Source: Hermodice carunculata (lineage: Eukaryota > Annelida > Polychaeta > Eunicida > Amphinomidae). Taken from it: a DNA stretch of 64,000 nt. The stretch covers positions 87,779,187-87,843,186 of the forward strand of contig OZ026622.1 in the NCBI GenBank assembly GCA_964020975.1, written 5' to 3'. This document shows, in pieces, positions 1-12,835 of the stretch. The notes below the pieces were generated by a model. The model was not told the DNA's origin, made no database searches, and saw only the letters and a program-made list of their open reading frames with translations. The position numbers and the translations under genes were made by a program. Numbering within the stretch: position 1 is the first letter of the stretch; each line of letters starts with the position of its first letter.

Positions 1-225
1 AGTTTATGTACACATTCCTGGTTTTTACTTGCAATTGTCTGACATTTCTATGTATGAACACTTCTGAATACATGACTTTCACATATTGCCCTTTCTCTGT
101 ACAATTTCACAACTAAAAATGTCACACGATTTTATTTTCCATGATGGATATTAATACATCAACAATTTATAGTATTATGCAGTGTTTACATTACAGAAAT
201 GAAAAGTTATAATTACATTGCCCAC

Positions 226-279
226 CTGAAATTGCCCATTCAGCTCTTGCATAAGCTGCTCTTGGAGTTTCTGTTGTGT
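226..279 (-). CDS. FoxP: FoxP, small Q-rich internal exon (third recognised coding exon)
   Basis: A 54-bp exon of 18 codons, read as TQQKLQEQLMQELNGQFQ. On the minus strand it follows a good acceptor (T-rich tract ending ttttacag) and ends at CAG followed by gtgggc. Both ends are phase 0, so it joins directly to the exon at 14946-15158. The resulting order, a Q-rich helix-forming segment and then QQKLQEQLMQEL, resembles the part of vertebrate FOXP proteins that reads QEFYKKQQEQLHLQLLQQ just after the LSPQQLQ block. FoxP proteins are nuclear transcription factors, mostly repressors, and this region lies in the N-terminal polyglutamine-rich part ahead of the zinc finger, leucine zipper and forkhead domain. 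The exon is short, so the identification rests on composition, splice signals, matching phase and position; another short exon between this one and 14946 cannot be excluded. Confidence 0.7.
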
Positions 280-299
280 CTGTAAAACATATAAATATA

Positions 300-760
300 T
301 AAGAAATGAGCTAAACTTCAGATCTATGCGCCCCCCTGTGACCTTGAGATTTGGGTCAAGGTGATCCATCTTCGAACTTGTCTCCGACCTTATTTAGGAT
401 TAAAACCATGTTCAATAAGAAAGGTCTGTGTTAAAAACTTTGCAACTTTAATATCATGTGAAAACCAAATTCCTTGGGAATTGGATCAAGGTCACCCATC
501 TTCGAACTTGTCTGAGACCTTAAGCAGGACTATAAGCGCGTGCAATATGAAACCCCTGTGCAACAAAACTTAAGTTATTACGTGAAAACCAAATTCACAA
601 AAATGGCTCTGTGACCTTGGAAATTGGGTCAAGGTCACCCATCTTCGAACTTGTCTGAGACCTTATGTAGGACTGTAATCACCTGCAAAACTTTTCAAGT
701 TATTGTGAGAAAACTGTCAGTCTGGAAACACACACACATGGACCAAGTAATCGCTATATG
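300..760. repeat. Three degenerate tandem units with TGACCTTG / CAAGGTCA motifs
   Basis: Three related units of roughly 130-150 bp begin near 330, 470 and 610. They share TGACCTTG, CAAGGTCACCCATCTTCG and CTTGTCTGAGACCTTA. Each has TGACCT and AGGTCA half-sites facing each other about 15 bp apart. Exact TCAAGGTCA occurs at 486-494 and 629-637. Similar units recur at 4010-4040 and 40060-40430, so this is a dispersed family. Confidence 0.7.
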
Positions 761-1906
761 CCCCCTTCTCCTTTGGAGGGGTGGGGGGAGGGGAGTCATA
801 ACTACTACTCAAAAAAAAACTCTCAGGGGAACCTCTAACTTCCCTTACATCTGATAACCTAGCCACATGCAAGTAGCTCTTAGACCTGGGTCTTCAGGTC
901 AACATGTCAGTATGGACAGTTAGCTGTAAGAATGTCAAGGTAGAACTTTTGCATGGGCCCAAACAAGTGACAAATGTTTTTTTTTCAGGCTGGTGTTACT
1001 CTTAAGGTTTTTAAAAGCAACTGTAACATCCATTGAACTGGAGTCTCTGATGAGTCAAGATGAAGGCAAAACCAGTCAGACTCCTACTGGAAGGAAATAA
1101 AATTCTGCAGTCACAGTGATAAGTGTGAAACAGACAGGCAATCTTATGGCCCTGTGGCACTTGCTGTACGTTTTCTGTATCTAAACTGGTCAGATGTAGA
1201 TGCCCCCTCACTCCACCCCCACTCTGAGTTTCCCTGTCTCCATGTGTCAACTTTGGTCATAGGGGACAGGCATCTACTAAATTGGGAGACAGAATTACTT
1301 GTATGTTTTCATTAAAATGTCAAGGCAATATCAAGACCCCTGACAAGATTTATCTTTCATATTTTCGAGCCACTTTTTTTTAAATGCAATGAGAATTCCA
1401 TGGAGAAGTTTTCCAAGTGCAGGGCAGCATTTTTTTGTGCCTGGTATGTATGTTTTACACTCCTTATACGTTACACAGTCAGATTCCATTACTATAACAA
1501 GGTCAAATGCAGCATGAACCATACATTGGCCAATGAACAAAATACATATTGCAGACCCGCACCATTCTTGTGTGTTCATGCTCTTGTCAACAAAGCTGGA
1601 ATTGTCAAACTAAAATCTTTCATTGCAACAGTAATTTTTATGTCTTTATTCAATCCCACATGTAATTTTGTGTGCCCAATCCAGGCACTCCAGAATAAAC
1701 AGCTTACAAAACAAATCCATGAAAGAGATTGTGAGATTCAGCTGCATTAGTACCTAACTCTTGGTAATATGCCGAGGTATCCCAGTGAACAAACAACAAC
1801 AACAAATACACAACAAGAACACAATTTTCTGATTAGGCAACAGCAGGTGGAATGTACATACCAACCTTTGTCTTTGTACTTACTCAGAGGTCATGCAACA
1901 ATTATT

Positions 1907-1920
1907 GTTGCCATGGCGAC
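1907..1920. promoter_or_regulatory. RFX X-box-like palindrome
   Basis: GTTGCCATGGCGAC is close to the RFX X-box consensus GTTRCCATGGYAAC, with one deviation in the right half-site. RFX factors control ciliary and some neural genes. It is a motif match only, within the FoxP intron. Confidence 0.35.
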
Positions 1921-3033
1921 TAATCAACGCACAAACAAACAAACACCTAAACAATAACAAGGCCTAGGCTACCCTAGACGACTTTGTTACAATCAGAATA
2001 CAGCAAGCAAGGACACAAATAAACCTACCTGTTGTTATTAATTAAGATGATTATGGATTAAGAAATATTATACGAACTGAATAAATCGCTGGTTGGTCTC
2101 TGTATATGGTCTTTGTTGGGATTCAATTATGAGCAGAGGTGGCACTCAGTCAACCCAGCAACAAACAGCATTGTAAACAATGCTAGTTTGCGTCCACAAA
2201 TAAATGCAGGAAATGAGTATGGGTCGCTAAGAGTACCCACCAGTCGAGCCATTTGTACACCTTTATTTGTATGTACATTTGTGGCAGCTGGGGCCCACAC
2301 AAACACTATATAGATTAGATAAGAATGTCTAAACCCACATGTCACAATTTATCAACACCTGCCGGATAGATGTTGTACTAGGTGGATGGTTTGAAACTCC
2401 ACCCTGTTGATATATGTTAAGTACACTGACATTTACAATTCCTAATAAAATGACTCGACAAAACAAACAGAACTGCTGGTGTCTCATCATAATTACTGTT
2501 TGTTAGCCCTAGGCCTGCAGATAGCCATCTGCCGTCACACTGATGGAACTGTACATGTTATTCACACACATACATGTATTTAAAAAAATAAAAATAAAAA
2601 AAACGAAAAAAAAAAAAAAAATGATTTCCTTTGTTCCAGTGTTAATATAAATTGCATGGAAAAAATGGGCATCCGCAAGTACCACTATTGTATTTCAACT
2701 GTCCACTTAACAATGATACAGCCCTGTCAGAAATGGGTATAGGGCACCGGGACTGAGAATACTGTCAGGTCAAAAGGTCACAAGGTCACAACCCTTCTCC
2801 TTTGTCATGTGCCCTTTCAGCCTCTTTTCCACTTGAAATTCATAAATTTTACTTGTCCTTCAGATCAAAATTTATTTACTGTCTCACATTCAGCTTTTAT
2901 GGTCAAACAAATGCTAACTGGGCAAAATACATGGTGTAACAAAAATCATGACTTGATGAAAATATAATTTCAAAATCTTCAATCAGACATCCCTGAATTT
3001 TGGGTAAAGTAACTGCTGTCATGCCTTTGGGTT

Positions 3034-3101
3034 TTTTTGTTTTTGTTTTTTGTTTGTTTGTTTTTGTTTGTTTTTGTTTTTGTTTGTTTGTTTTTTTGGG
3101 G
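3034..3101. repeat. T-rich (TTTG/TTTTG)n tract
   Basis: Low-complexity run of TTTTTG and TTTG units followed by a G-rich stretch (about 3098-3125). No coding content. Confidence 0.9.
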
Positions 3102-3716
3102 TGTGGGGGTGGGGGTGGGAGTGTGGGCAGTACTTAGAATCAAGATATTAAAAATCTATTCATGCACATAATTCTCAATTGTGTGTGTGTGCATTACTCA
3201 GCCAGGTTATGTTTGACCTGATTGTACAGTGCATATTTGTCAACATGGAGAGCAAAAAGAAAAAAAAGAAAAAAAATCATGGCATTTTGGTGACAGAGCT
3301 GCCTGAATGCAAGGGGATGGTTGGTGGGGGGGGGGGGGAGAGTCACTTTCTATGGACACTTTGTAACAATTACAAACTAAATTAAAACACCATATTCATC
3401 CAAATAAGTGCCCAAGGTGCTTAAAAAATTATAATGTAAGCATTGAATTTAGAACGCTACTTGAACATTATAAGTACAATAATGTGAAAAAGATAATTGA
3501 ATGTTTTAGATCTGATTTTTTTTTATTTCATTCAGGTTCCACAAAAGTAGAGGTCCCTTATCAGAGCAGAGGTCCTCATTGGGAGGAATATGGAATTCTG
3601 CAAAATGTTGAGACTATATACCACCGAGACAGAGAAGGGTATCAGAATATTCGTGACCATCCTTCTCAAAAATAAACCTATCACCTGAATATTAAAGGAG
3701 GCTTTAATTACTTTTT

Positions 3717-3845
3717 GAAAAAAAAAAAAAAAATCAAAAAAACAAAACAAAAAAACAATCCCCCCCCCCCAAAAAAAAAAAAAACAAAAAACAAAAAAAA
3801 CAAAAAAACAAAAACAAAGAAAATAAACATGTACAAACAAATGAA
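3717..3845. repeat. A-rich low-complexity tract with a poly-C run
   Basis: Long run of A with occasional C, including about ten consecutive C near 3760-3770. It produces spurious Phe-rich reading frames on the minus strand. Confidence 0.9.
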
Positions 3846-5789
3846 AAAACAACAACACATACATGTGTAGGAAATCTTGATAAATACAAGGAAATAAATT
3901 TTCAATCTTTCTTTAGTGTGAAATGTTGACAGGGTGAACTTTAGGCACTTTAATGCAAAGCACTGACTTATGGGTCCCTCTTTGCACATACATGTACATG
4001 GTTCCTGTGACCTTGATAATGAGGTCAAGGTCATCCAAATGTAATTAAGTGAGGTGAAGAAATGGTGTCAAGGTACAAATAAGGTAAACTTTGAGTTTTA
4101 GGTGGCTATTAAGTCTTGAGATATTATGTTCATAGACAAATGGTGGATGGACAGAACCACAGATGGACGGATAACCCTAAAACATAATGGATCCCTCCAA
4201 GGACCCCTCCCTTATTTTGGAGAAGGTACAAACTCATAGTTATTTTCGTTTCTCACTTTATATCAAAAGAAAAATTATACAAAATTGTGAAGAATTGTGT
4301 ACAATTTTGAACTGCTACATTTGTAATCGTAATTAGTATTGCATAATAATTTTGCTGTGAGCAGTTAGCATCTCTGTGATCACTTTATTTCTTGTCATAC
4401 CCCTCTATAGGGTGGCACCCATGGTGGCAGTCTGTTAAACGCCTTAATGAGTGTCTCCCTGACCTACTCACTCTTATCTATCTGCATTATTGTTTGAACT
4501 TTTTCTTTTGATTATATTCATGTATGTTTCTTTTTCGTAAGACTGTTTGATGGGTCAAATCAACATTCTCGAATCTGAATCAAGGGGGACCCATAAAAAT
4601 GCACTGATTTAGTACAGACACAAAGTCCTCAAAATTCTCAGTCTCAAGACAAAAAGCACCTGCAATAAATGACTACAAGTGTTCAAGCTGCCTAATTAAA
4701 AAATAATAATAATAATTGTCTGTTATTTTTTTGCATTGCCTGCCCATTTTTTTTCACTGCTTGGCAATTTTTTCATTGCATGCCATTTTTGTCACAAACA
4801 CCAACTTTATGTGACATATAACATTGGACTTTCCACTTCTCACCTGACTGAAAGTTCAGCAAAATACTTTGCCATACATTTTGTCCCTGCAGGTAATGGC
4901 GAGAAGGATTTTCAAAGTTAAGCTATAGGACAGGCACAATTTCTAAAAATTATGTCAGTTATAAACAGATGAAAGCAGATTTACAAAAATTTCAAAGCAG
5001 TACATCACTCATTACAGTTACTTCAAATCTCATTGTCTGAAAAAAAAAGTATGCACACTGGCAGTGATAGATCACTTCCACTGTCAGTTTCCACAACATC
5101 AGTTGACATATTATGTCAAAATGGTCTATGGACAATTTTTATGCTCTGTCCCCTTGTATTGATAGATGTGTAGATGATATGGTCACACACAAAAGCTGTG
5201 GATTAGAATGTGCTCATGTGTATCTAATGTATCACCATGAAGCATGACATTGCCTTAGCCTGGCTCAATCTCTGTTTATCTGGTGAAGCCACATGTCATT
5301 CGCCAGGTCAAGCAACACTGGCATATATCACTGTTCATTTATAGTCACACTCTTAACCTTCTATTTCCTGATCCCCCATTTAAAGTCACATTGTCAACCC
5401 TTGGAATACCAGTGACAGTTTTTTCTCTCTCCGATTTTAATACAATTATTGTGAATTCATAATTTCCTGGTGTTCTTATTTTTTGTTTCTTTTGTGAAAA
5501 AAGGTTGTCACAGGACACAGATAGTAAACATGAACAAACTAGTTATCTGTTTCTTCACAGGAATTACATGAAAAGGAAAATTGGTGATCTCTTGTCTGAC
5601 AGACAACAAAGAGAAGTGGAAGGTGAGGCTATCCTTGCTACTACTACTATACACAAAATATATTTGTTTGGCCACTAGATCCTTTCTAGCAATGCCTGAT
5701 ATGCAGTGTATACCAAGATACCAGATGAACGTTACAGCAGGGGCTTGAAAGCTACTCCATTGGCCCACCTTCGTGCTGTCTTATGTGCT

Positions 5790-6715
5790 AACCACGCCCT
5801 TATAGAATCAGTCTGCATTATACACAACACTAACCACAACCTTTTAAAATCAGTCAGCATTTTACACAACACTAACCACAACCTTATAGAATCATGTCAG
5901 CATAATACACAACACCAGCCACACCCTTATAGAATCATGTCAGCATAATACACAACACTAGCCACACCCTTATAGAATCAGTCAGCATAATACACAACAC
6001 TAGCCACACCCTTATAGAATCATGTCGGCATAATACACAACACCAGCCACACCCTTATAGAATCAGTCAGCATAATACACAACACTAGCCACACCCTTAT
6101 AGAATCAGTCAGCATAATACACAACACTAGCCACACCCTTATAGAATCATGTCAGCATAATACACAACACTAGCCACACCCTTATAGAATCAGTCAGCAT
6201 AATACACAACACTAGCCACACCCTTATAGAATCATGTCAGCATAATACACAACACTAGCCACACCCTTATAGAATCATGTCAGCATAATACACAACACTA
6301 GCCACACCCTTATAGAATCAGTCAGCATAATACACAACACTAGCCACACCCTTATAGAATCATGTCAGCATAATACACAACACTAGCCACGCCCTTATAG
6401 AATCATGTCAGCATAATACACACTAGCCACGCCCCTATAAAATCATGTCAGCATAATACACAACACTAGCCACGCCCTTACAGAATCATGTCAGCATAAT
6501 ATACAACACTAGCCACACCCTTATAGAATCATGTCAGCATAATACACAACACTAGCCACGCCCTTATAGAATCATGTCAGCATAATACACTACTACACTT
6601 GCCACACCCTTTGAGAATCAGTCAGCATAATACACTACAATAGCCACACCCTTCAAGAATCAGTCTGCATAAATACACTATATGAGCAATGCCCTTTGAG
6701 AATCAGTCAGCAATC
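5790..6715. repeat. Minisatellite, 42/44-bp units, about 21 copies
   Basis: Tandem array with core CACTAGCCACACCCTTATAG. Units come in two lengths, 42 bp (AGAATCAGTCAGCAT) and 44 bp (AGAATCATGTCAGCAT), which differ by a 2-bp insertion and are interspersed. The edges (before about 5900 and after about 6590) are more diverged than the middle, as expected for an array growing by unequal exchange in its core. Confidence 0.95.
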
Positions 6716-8256
6716 ACAATTTTTGGGCTGTCTACTAAAATGCATAATATGTGTATAAATCAATGCAACGTACATATTATTGGACAGGCCATGGTCCATA
6801 TATTCTGAATGTATGCAGACTAACAACTGAATTTTAACTGCTGTCTAACCCCCTAGAAGTGCAATTAGAGATTTAATGTTGAGGTGTGCATTCCAACCAT
6901 GAAATAACTACCTGGTGGTGAAACCAAATTCCAAAATGTTACCAAAGACTGTCAATCAAATATGTATCTAACAGTCTTCAGACTTTTCTTTGATTTATCT
7001 TTTTTCTTTCTTTCTTTCTTTCTTCTTTTTTTTTGGGGGGGGGGGTCATGAAACAACAGGAAGTAGTCACTTTGTGCCAATTTAACTTGCAACTTCTGAG
7101 GTCAATTAATTCAAAACAAACACTGACATAAAAATGTGCGGGACACAATTTTAGCCATAGAGTCCTGTAGTCTGTATTTTTATGCAACATTACCCAGTTG
7201 GAACTTATTTCAACATTTGTGTGTACATTCATGAATAAACAAACAACCAGTGACAGAACTGGTTGTTTATGCAGCAATTACATCTTATCATTATTATATT
7301 TTCAGGATCTTGGGATCATGTCATTGTCAAAAAGTGTATGCTTTGCTTGGGTTCATTTCAATACAGTGAACCTAGAAACAGCTGGAGCACTTTAAGGATA
7401 TGTCGTCCCTTTCAGAGACACCACCAACACACATGGGGTCCCTGCACGATAATCTGACAGGGTGTTCCCTATGCCAAACCACAAGGGTAGCTACTCTGTC
7501 CCCCAAAACCAAGCATGCACATTGTACTGGCCTTTTACCAGCTTTCAGTCTTTTTTTCAGATATAACACCTTTGCATCTGGCCATGCATTACACGGACCC
7601 CAATATTATCCTTTGAAATCGAGGTCCAGATACAACGGGGCCCTTTCCTCCTGCCATGGCACCGAGCAAGTTTTGTTTTTATGAGTTTGCAGGTCACATA
7701 AGTTATCTAAGACAATAATAAGCTACAAAAAGGCAATAATATAATATCAGACATATTTTATACAGTTTACTGCACTTAAACTAGAAAATATAATAATTAT
7801 GTAATTTTAGGGACTTTTTATGAAAAAATCAGTCATCGTGTTAAAATTTACTATTTCATATGAGTACAAAACAAAAGTATTAATGTTCATTTTTTTGATA
7901 TACAATAGTCATATTGGTATATGATACAAACAATTTTTGGTTTCATAAAGAAGATAAAATGGCTTCAACATTCAGTACTTTACGTAAAAAATAATAAAAA
8001 TCACCAGACACAGGCTGCAAACTGATTGAAAAAGCCGAAACTTGAAAGTATCAAAACAATGAAAAATAGCAAAAGTATGTCTGTTCTTTTTGGCTTCTGC
8101 CCCCCCCCCCCCCTTATGCTTTAAGTGGTTGGAAAGAAACTTTGCAACCCATAATCGTTCTAGTTGTTCATACTGCATCAATCCCAAAACTATCCAGTTA
8201 TGCTTGTGATATATGTGTACAGTGAGGAACCAAATGACAATTCATTTATGTATACC

Positions 8257-8541
8257 ACAGGATAACATGACCATCCTATCATATTGTAAAATTATACTGT
8301 AGGATCACATAACCACCCTATCATATTGTAAAATTATACCATAGGATCACATGACCATCCTATCATATTGTAAAATTATACTGTAGGATCACATAACCAC
8401 CCTATCATATTGTAAAATTATACCGTAGGATCACATGACCATCCTATCATATTGTAAAATTATACTGTAGGATCACAGAACCATCCTATCATATTTTAAA
8501 ATTATACTGTAGGATCACATGACTATCCACTCATATTTTAG
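8257..8541. repeat. Minisatellite, 42-bp units with 84-bp alternation
   Basis: About seven units of CATATTGTAAAATTATAC plus TGTAGGATCACATAACCA. Successive units alternate between CATAACCACCC and CATGACCATCC, so the true repeating block is a dimer of 84 bp over much of the array. Confidence 0.93.
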
Positions 8542-8845
8542 GTTTATGACAGCAGAACTGCCTTTTCTGCTGAAAGAAATGTAGTGCATTGGATAACCTC
8601 AGAAATTTCAGCTTTACTTGGGTTCATTTCAGTAGCAATTAGGCTGTAAAAATACCTGAACTGACTTGGGAAGTTTTCTTGCAGAAAAACTATTAATTTT
8701 ATCTTGAAACCTTCGAGACTATTGAGTTCAATGGATTCACAACACAGAAACTGTTGAATTCAGCAATTCCATTGAACTCTCACAGGCCTGTATTTTCAAA
8801 GTGATGCACACTACATTACCATAAAACAATTCAGTTATATAACTT

Positions 8846-9595
8846 AAGTGATACACACTGTATGACCACATTACTATCCAGTCATATTTCTACAGTGATA
8901 CACACTGTATGACCACATTACTATCCAGTCATATTTCTACAGTGATACACACTGTATGACCACATTACTATCCAGTCATATTTCTACAGTGATACACACT
9001 GTATGACCACATTACTATCCAGTCATATTTCTACAGTGATACACACTGTATGACCACATTACTATCCAGTCATATTTCTACAGTGATGCACACTGTATGA
9101 CCACATTACTATCCAGTCATATTTCTACAGTGATACACACTGTGACCACATCACTATCCATCATACTTCTAAAGCATACACACTGTATGACCACATTACT
9201 ATCCAGTCATATTTCTACAGTGATACACACTGTATGACCACATTACTATCCAGTCATATTTCTACAGTGATACACACTGTATGACCACATTACTATCCAG
9301 TCATATTTCTACAGTGATACACACTGTATGACCACATTACTATCCAGTCATATTTCTACAGTGATACACACTGTATGACCACATTACTATCCAGTCATAT
9401 TTCTACAGTGATACACACTGTATGACCACATTACTATCCAGTCATATTTCTACAGTGATACACACTGTATGACCACATTACTATCCAGTCATATTTCTAC
9501 AGTGATGCACACTGTGTCAACACATCACTATCCAGTCATATTTCTAAAGGATACACACTGTATGACCACATCACTATCTAGTCAGCTCTGTGAAG
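8846..9595. repeat. Minisatellite, 47-bp units, about 16 copies
   Basis: Unit contains CAGTGATACACACTGTATGA, ACCACATTACTATCCAGTCA and TATTTCTA. Most units are nearly identical. Two shortened, diverged units sit near 9130-9175 and more lie at the right edge (9500-9595). The core CAGTGATACACACTG is itself an imperfect palindrome. Confidence 0.95.
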
Positions 9596-10499
9596 TGTTG
9601 CACACTGCACTATCCCATCATCCTCTGTGCACAGTTGTGCACAGTGACAGGTCGGTGCTCCAAGCACAAATGTATGCTCGTATGTTGATATGCTTGGGCA
9701 ACCGCTGTGCTTGAGTACAATGCACAGTGGATGAGGTGAACTCTTTGTCCTCTTTACGCTTTTATTTATTTCGTGCATTTATTTAACTTAAATATACAAT
9801 ACTTTTTTTTAATCCTAGATGACGCCTTGGTACAGTTCACACCATTTGCCACAATGGCTTCTCTATCTTTTATCCACAGTGTCCAGTTTCAAACACAAGG
9901 CTATTCATCAACTGACTGACTGTCTACTGACACTGCCCACAAAAAAACCTGTCATGTCCCTGCTCCAAAATTAATTGAAAACATATTTCAGCAGCAAAAA
10001 GCTGTCACGACTTCTGAATTTATTATCTCTACATATCATTTATTGCATATAATAAAGTACACATGGGTGTGCATATTTACCAAAGCACAAACATTCTATT
10101 TGTAGAGGCTGCCTTATCAGCACACCATGTACAAACAAGCTCAATATACCTGACTGGTGACAGAGTTTTGACTTCAGCGTCTGTTCTATCACATGCTCAT
10201 CTCTCTATCTGGTTCACTGGCACAGCCCTACATTGTTCTGCTGGCTTATCTGTCAATCTCATTTACATTATCATCGGCTCACCTGCCCTGTGTTTGAATC
10301 AAAGAGACCAAAGTCAAGCAATTTTAAATGTTGCCTGTTTTGTGTACATTATGATAATTCTCCTTGTCACACCACATATAAAATAGGATTCCACGAACAA
10401 GTAAACAATAAAAACCAAAACAAAAGAAAGCAAAAAAACAAAACAAAAAAAAAACAAACAAACCTATGACTTACAAAGAAAAAAACAAAAACAAAAGGA

Positions 10500-11210
10500 C
10501 TAACATTGTACTGTGCTTGGCTGGCAGGCAGCCAGCGCATTACAAATGACCCAAACCAGATCTAACTTTATGGAAAGTTTCGCGCTTCACTGTGGTTACT
10601 TTCAATTTGATCTCTCCTGGCCTAATGATTATACCACATTGTGGCAATCACTCAGATGTATGTAACTGTGATGTATATAAACTTTCAGGTCTCTCAATCT
10701 TGGCCCCGATTATATATTTGATTCTTTTCTTTCGCAAGGCTGTTTCTTGGTCCCGAGATTTGACAGTGAGCCACGTAATGGGTATCGTAGGTATGGTCTC
10801 TCTTGTATGTACTTTCGCCAAATCCAAAGATGTCCCAAATTGACAGCAAAAAACTGGCGTCTGTGCCTGATATCGTGTCTAACATAGTGCTCTGTGCATG
10901 CTCCTACAGCTTCTTGGGTGTGGATATGTATCATGTTAGACCCCTCAGTGAAACAAAGTATCTGCATCAACTGATATTTAGATGAATCAATTGCAACCCA
11001 TCCCTACATCACAGACAGCAAGCTTGCACAATTTTTTTTAATGAATATGTTGTTGTGATTTCAAAGACTTTTTGCATGCGGTCATACAATATCTCACACA
11101 TTGACAATGTCAACTTTGGCCCACGATAGCAGCTGTTTCCAGCCATAACTGACAATAAGGGTAAGTTATCCCCATGCATACCTTTTACTGTGTTCAACTC
11201 TTGCTTCAAC
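10500..11210. other. Repeat-poor intronic block, possible conserved noncoding element
   Basis: Little simple repeat, more CpG than its surroundings, and mixed composition. Short open frames run through it on both strands but lack convincing splice-bounded coding character, and none resembles FoxP. It could be regulatory; that is inference only. Confidence 0.25.
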
Positions 11211-11245
11211 GGTGACTAATCCAGCAGTATATTTTATTTCATATA

Positions 11246-11437
11246 CCTTACTCTCCCGTTTAAGCGCCCTGGTTGCTGTGGAAATTTAAGTGAGGTGTAC
11301 ACCAATTGTAGACGTAAATTTGTAACATTTTAGGTGTATTAACAGGTAAATTGTCTTGGAATATATGCAGTTTTTATAATATTTCAAACCTTTTTGCCAG
11401 AAAAATTGGGAAGGGGCGCTTAAAAGGAAGAATACGG
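11246..11437. mobile_element. Miniature inverted-repeat element, CCGTATTCTTCC family, copy 1
   Basis: About 192 bp between TA dinucleotides. The right end, read in reverse, is CCGTATTCTTCCTTTTAAGC; the left end is a diverged match, CCTTACTCTCCCGTTTAAGC. The interior shares ACACCAATTGTAGACGTAAA with the copy at 14719-14919. No coding capacity, so non-autonomous. Confidence 0.75.
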
Positions 11438-11931
11438 TATATTCAATTGGCTATGTCAGTTGCTCTGTTGAATCACCTTGCTTGACAAAAAATTATTTTG
11501 CACTAAAGCTGTACAAATTTCCTGTTGATCCACATTACTAATCCTTCACAATAAGACATCTCCTCCACCCCACTAATGCTCATACCAAGCCATCAAAATC
11601 ACCATTTACTAACTTTGGAGAAGAAACTCTGAGCTTCCCTGATGGACAAACCTGCTTCAAAAAATTTGCCGAGACTTTGCAAAGCCAGCAACACTAATAA
11701 AACCAAACAATGAAAGAAAAATCGTCATACTTGTTTGTTTGTGTTTTACAAACTGAATTTTTGGAATTCATAAATACTGAAGTCTGATTTATATTACTTA
11801 ATTTAGATTCCCTGTTTTTACTTTGATCATTATTTCCCCCAATTTTCTACGTTCACATAAAGCATCTTCTAGAAAGATTATACTTTTAGAGCAGACATCA
11901 CCATTACTCAGGTAAAATCCTAAGCTACCAG

Positions 11932-12049
11932 TTAACTCTTTAGTTACCGGTTAACTCTTTAGTTACCAGTTAACTCTTTAGTTACCGGTTAACTCTTTAG
12001 TTACCAGTTAACTCTTTAGTTACCGGTTAACTCTTTAGTTACCAGTTAA
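11932..12049. repeat. 19-bp tandem array abutting a TTAA-flanked element
   Basis: Seven units of GTTAACTCTTTAGTTACC, with alternate units ending AG or GG, giving a 38-bp higher-order period. Every unit contains TTAACTCTTT, which is the target site plus the terminus of the element that begins at 12050. Confidence 0.92.
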
Positions 12050-12299
12050 CTCTTTCAGTGCTAACTGCAACTGAAGTGGAGCTACTTAACAAACTGCCCT
12101 GAATTAGAATAAGGGTACTAGATTCATCTTCTTTGTACAAAGACCTTTCATGCAAGTAGCTTCACGCCTGTAGTTAAAATAGAATATACAGTCCAGGACA
12201 ACAGCTTTGTCCAGGTCACCAGCTTTCCTTGACACACTTTGTGCCCAAACTGTGCTGAAGACAGCTGTTGACTTAGTCCAAAATGTGGCGCTGAAGGAG
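12050..12299 (-). mobile_element. TTAA-flanked palindromic miniature element, CTCTTT subfamily
   Basis: 250 bp with TTAA at 12046-12049 and 12300-12303. Termini are CTCTTTCAGTGC on the left and, in reverse, CTCCTTCAGCGCC on the right. The internal hairpin (about 12210-12275, containing CAGCTTTCCTTGACACAC and its partner GACAGCTGTTGAC) is diverged from the perfect form at 58121-58185. TTAA target duplication and CCY/CTC-type ends fit the piggyBac superfamily. It has no transposase. Confidence 0.75.
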
Positions 12300-12835
12300 T
12301 TAAGCATAAACAGTTTCTAAATTTTTAGTTCCAACTTGGACACAAACAACATAATCATTTTGGTCCAAAGTGGATAGGTAAAGACCCTGACACGATCGTA
12401 TTATGCTAAGCAACTGAAATGATACTAAACTTGCTGAGTTTGCGGGATGCAAGAATTCAAGCAAACAATTATCCAATAATTGGCAAAAACACCACATAAT
12501 CTAGCCTGGCTTTATTGGTACAACAATGTGTCAGCTGTATGCACATTAAGCCACTGAGATAAATATCAGGCATGAGTCAACATCAATAAACAATTTTCCA
12601 CAGGTTACTTTTTTTTTCTTCCTTTTATGCCAAAGATCAATATATATATGGATGAGAATTTTGGCCTAATGCTTCTACCGGAAGGAACAGTCAGATAGTC
12701 AAAAGATTCTGACAAACATACCAGCTGTTGCAGCCAACTGCTGTATTTGTTACTAGTCACACTGTAGTGTGCTACATCCTTTACCCCACAGACACTGTTA
12801 TGGGACACCTGGATATTTGATATATTCTTCACCAC

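Noticed and set aside
3532-4034. Minus-strand frames rich in Phe that look like membrane proteins
   Set aside because: They are translations of the A-rich tract at 3717-3845.
5790-9595. Regularly spaced repeats considered as a CRISPR array
   Set aside because: Units abut with no unique spacers and vary by point changes, as in eukaryotic minisatellites; the window is animal DNA.
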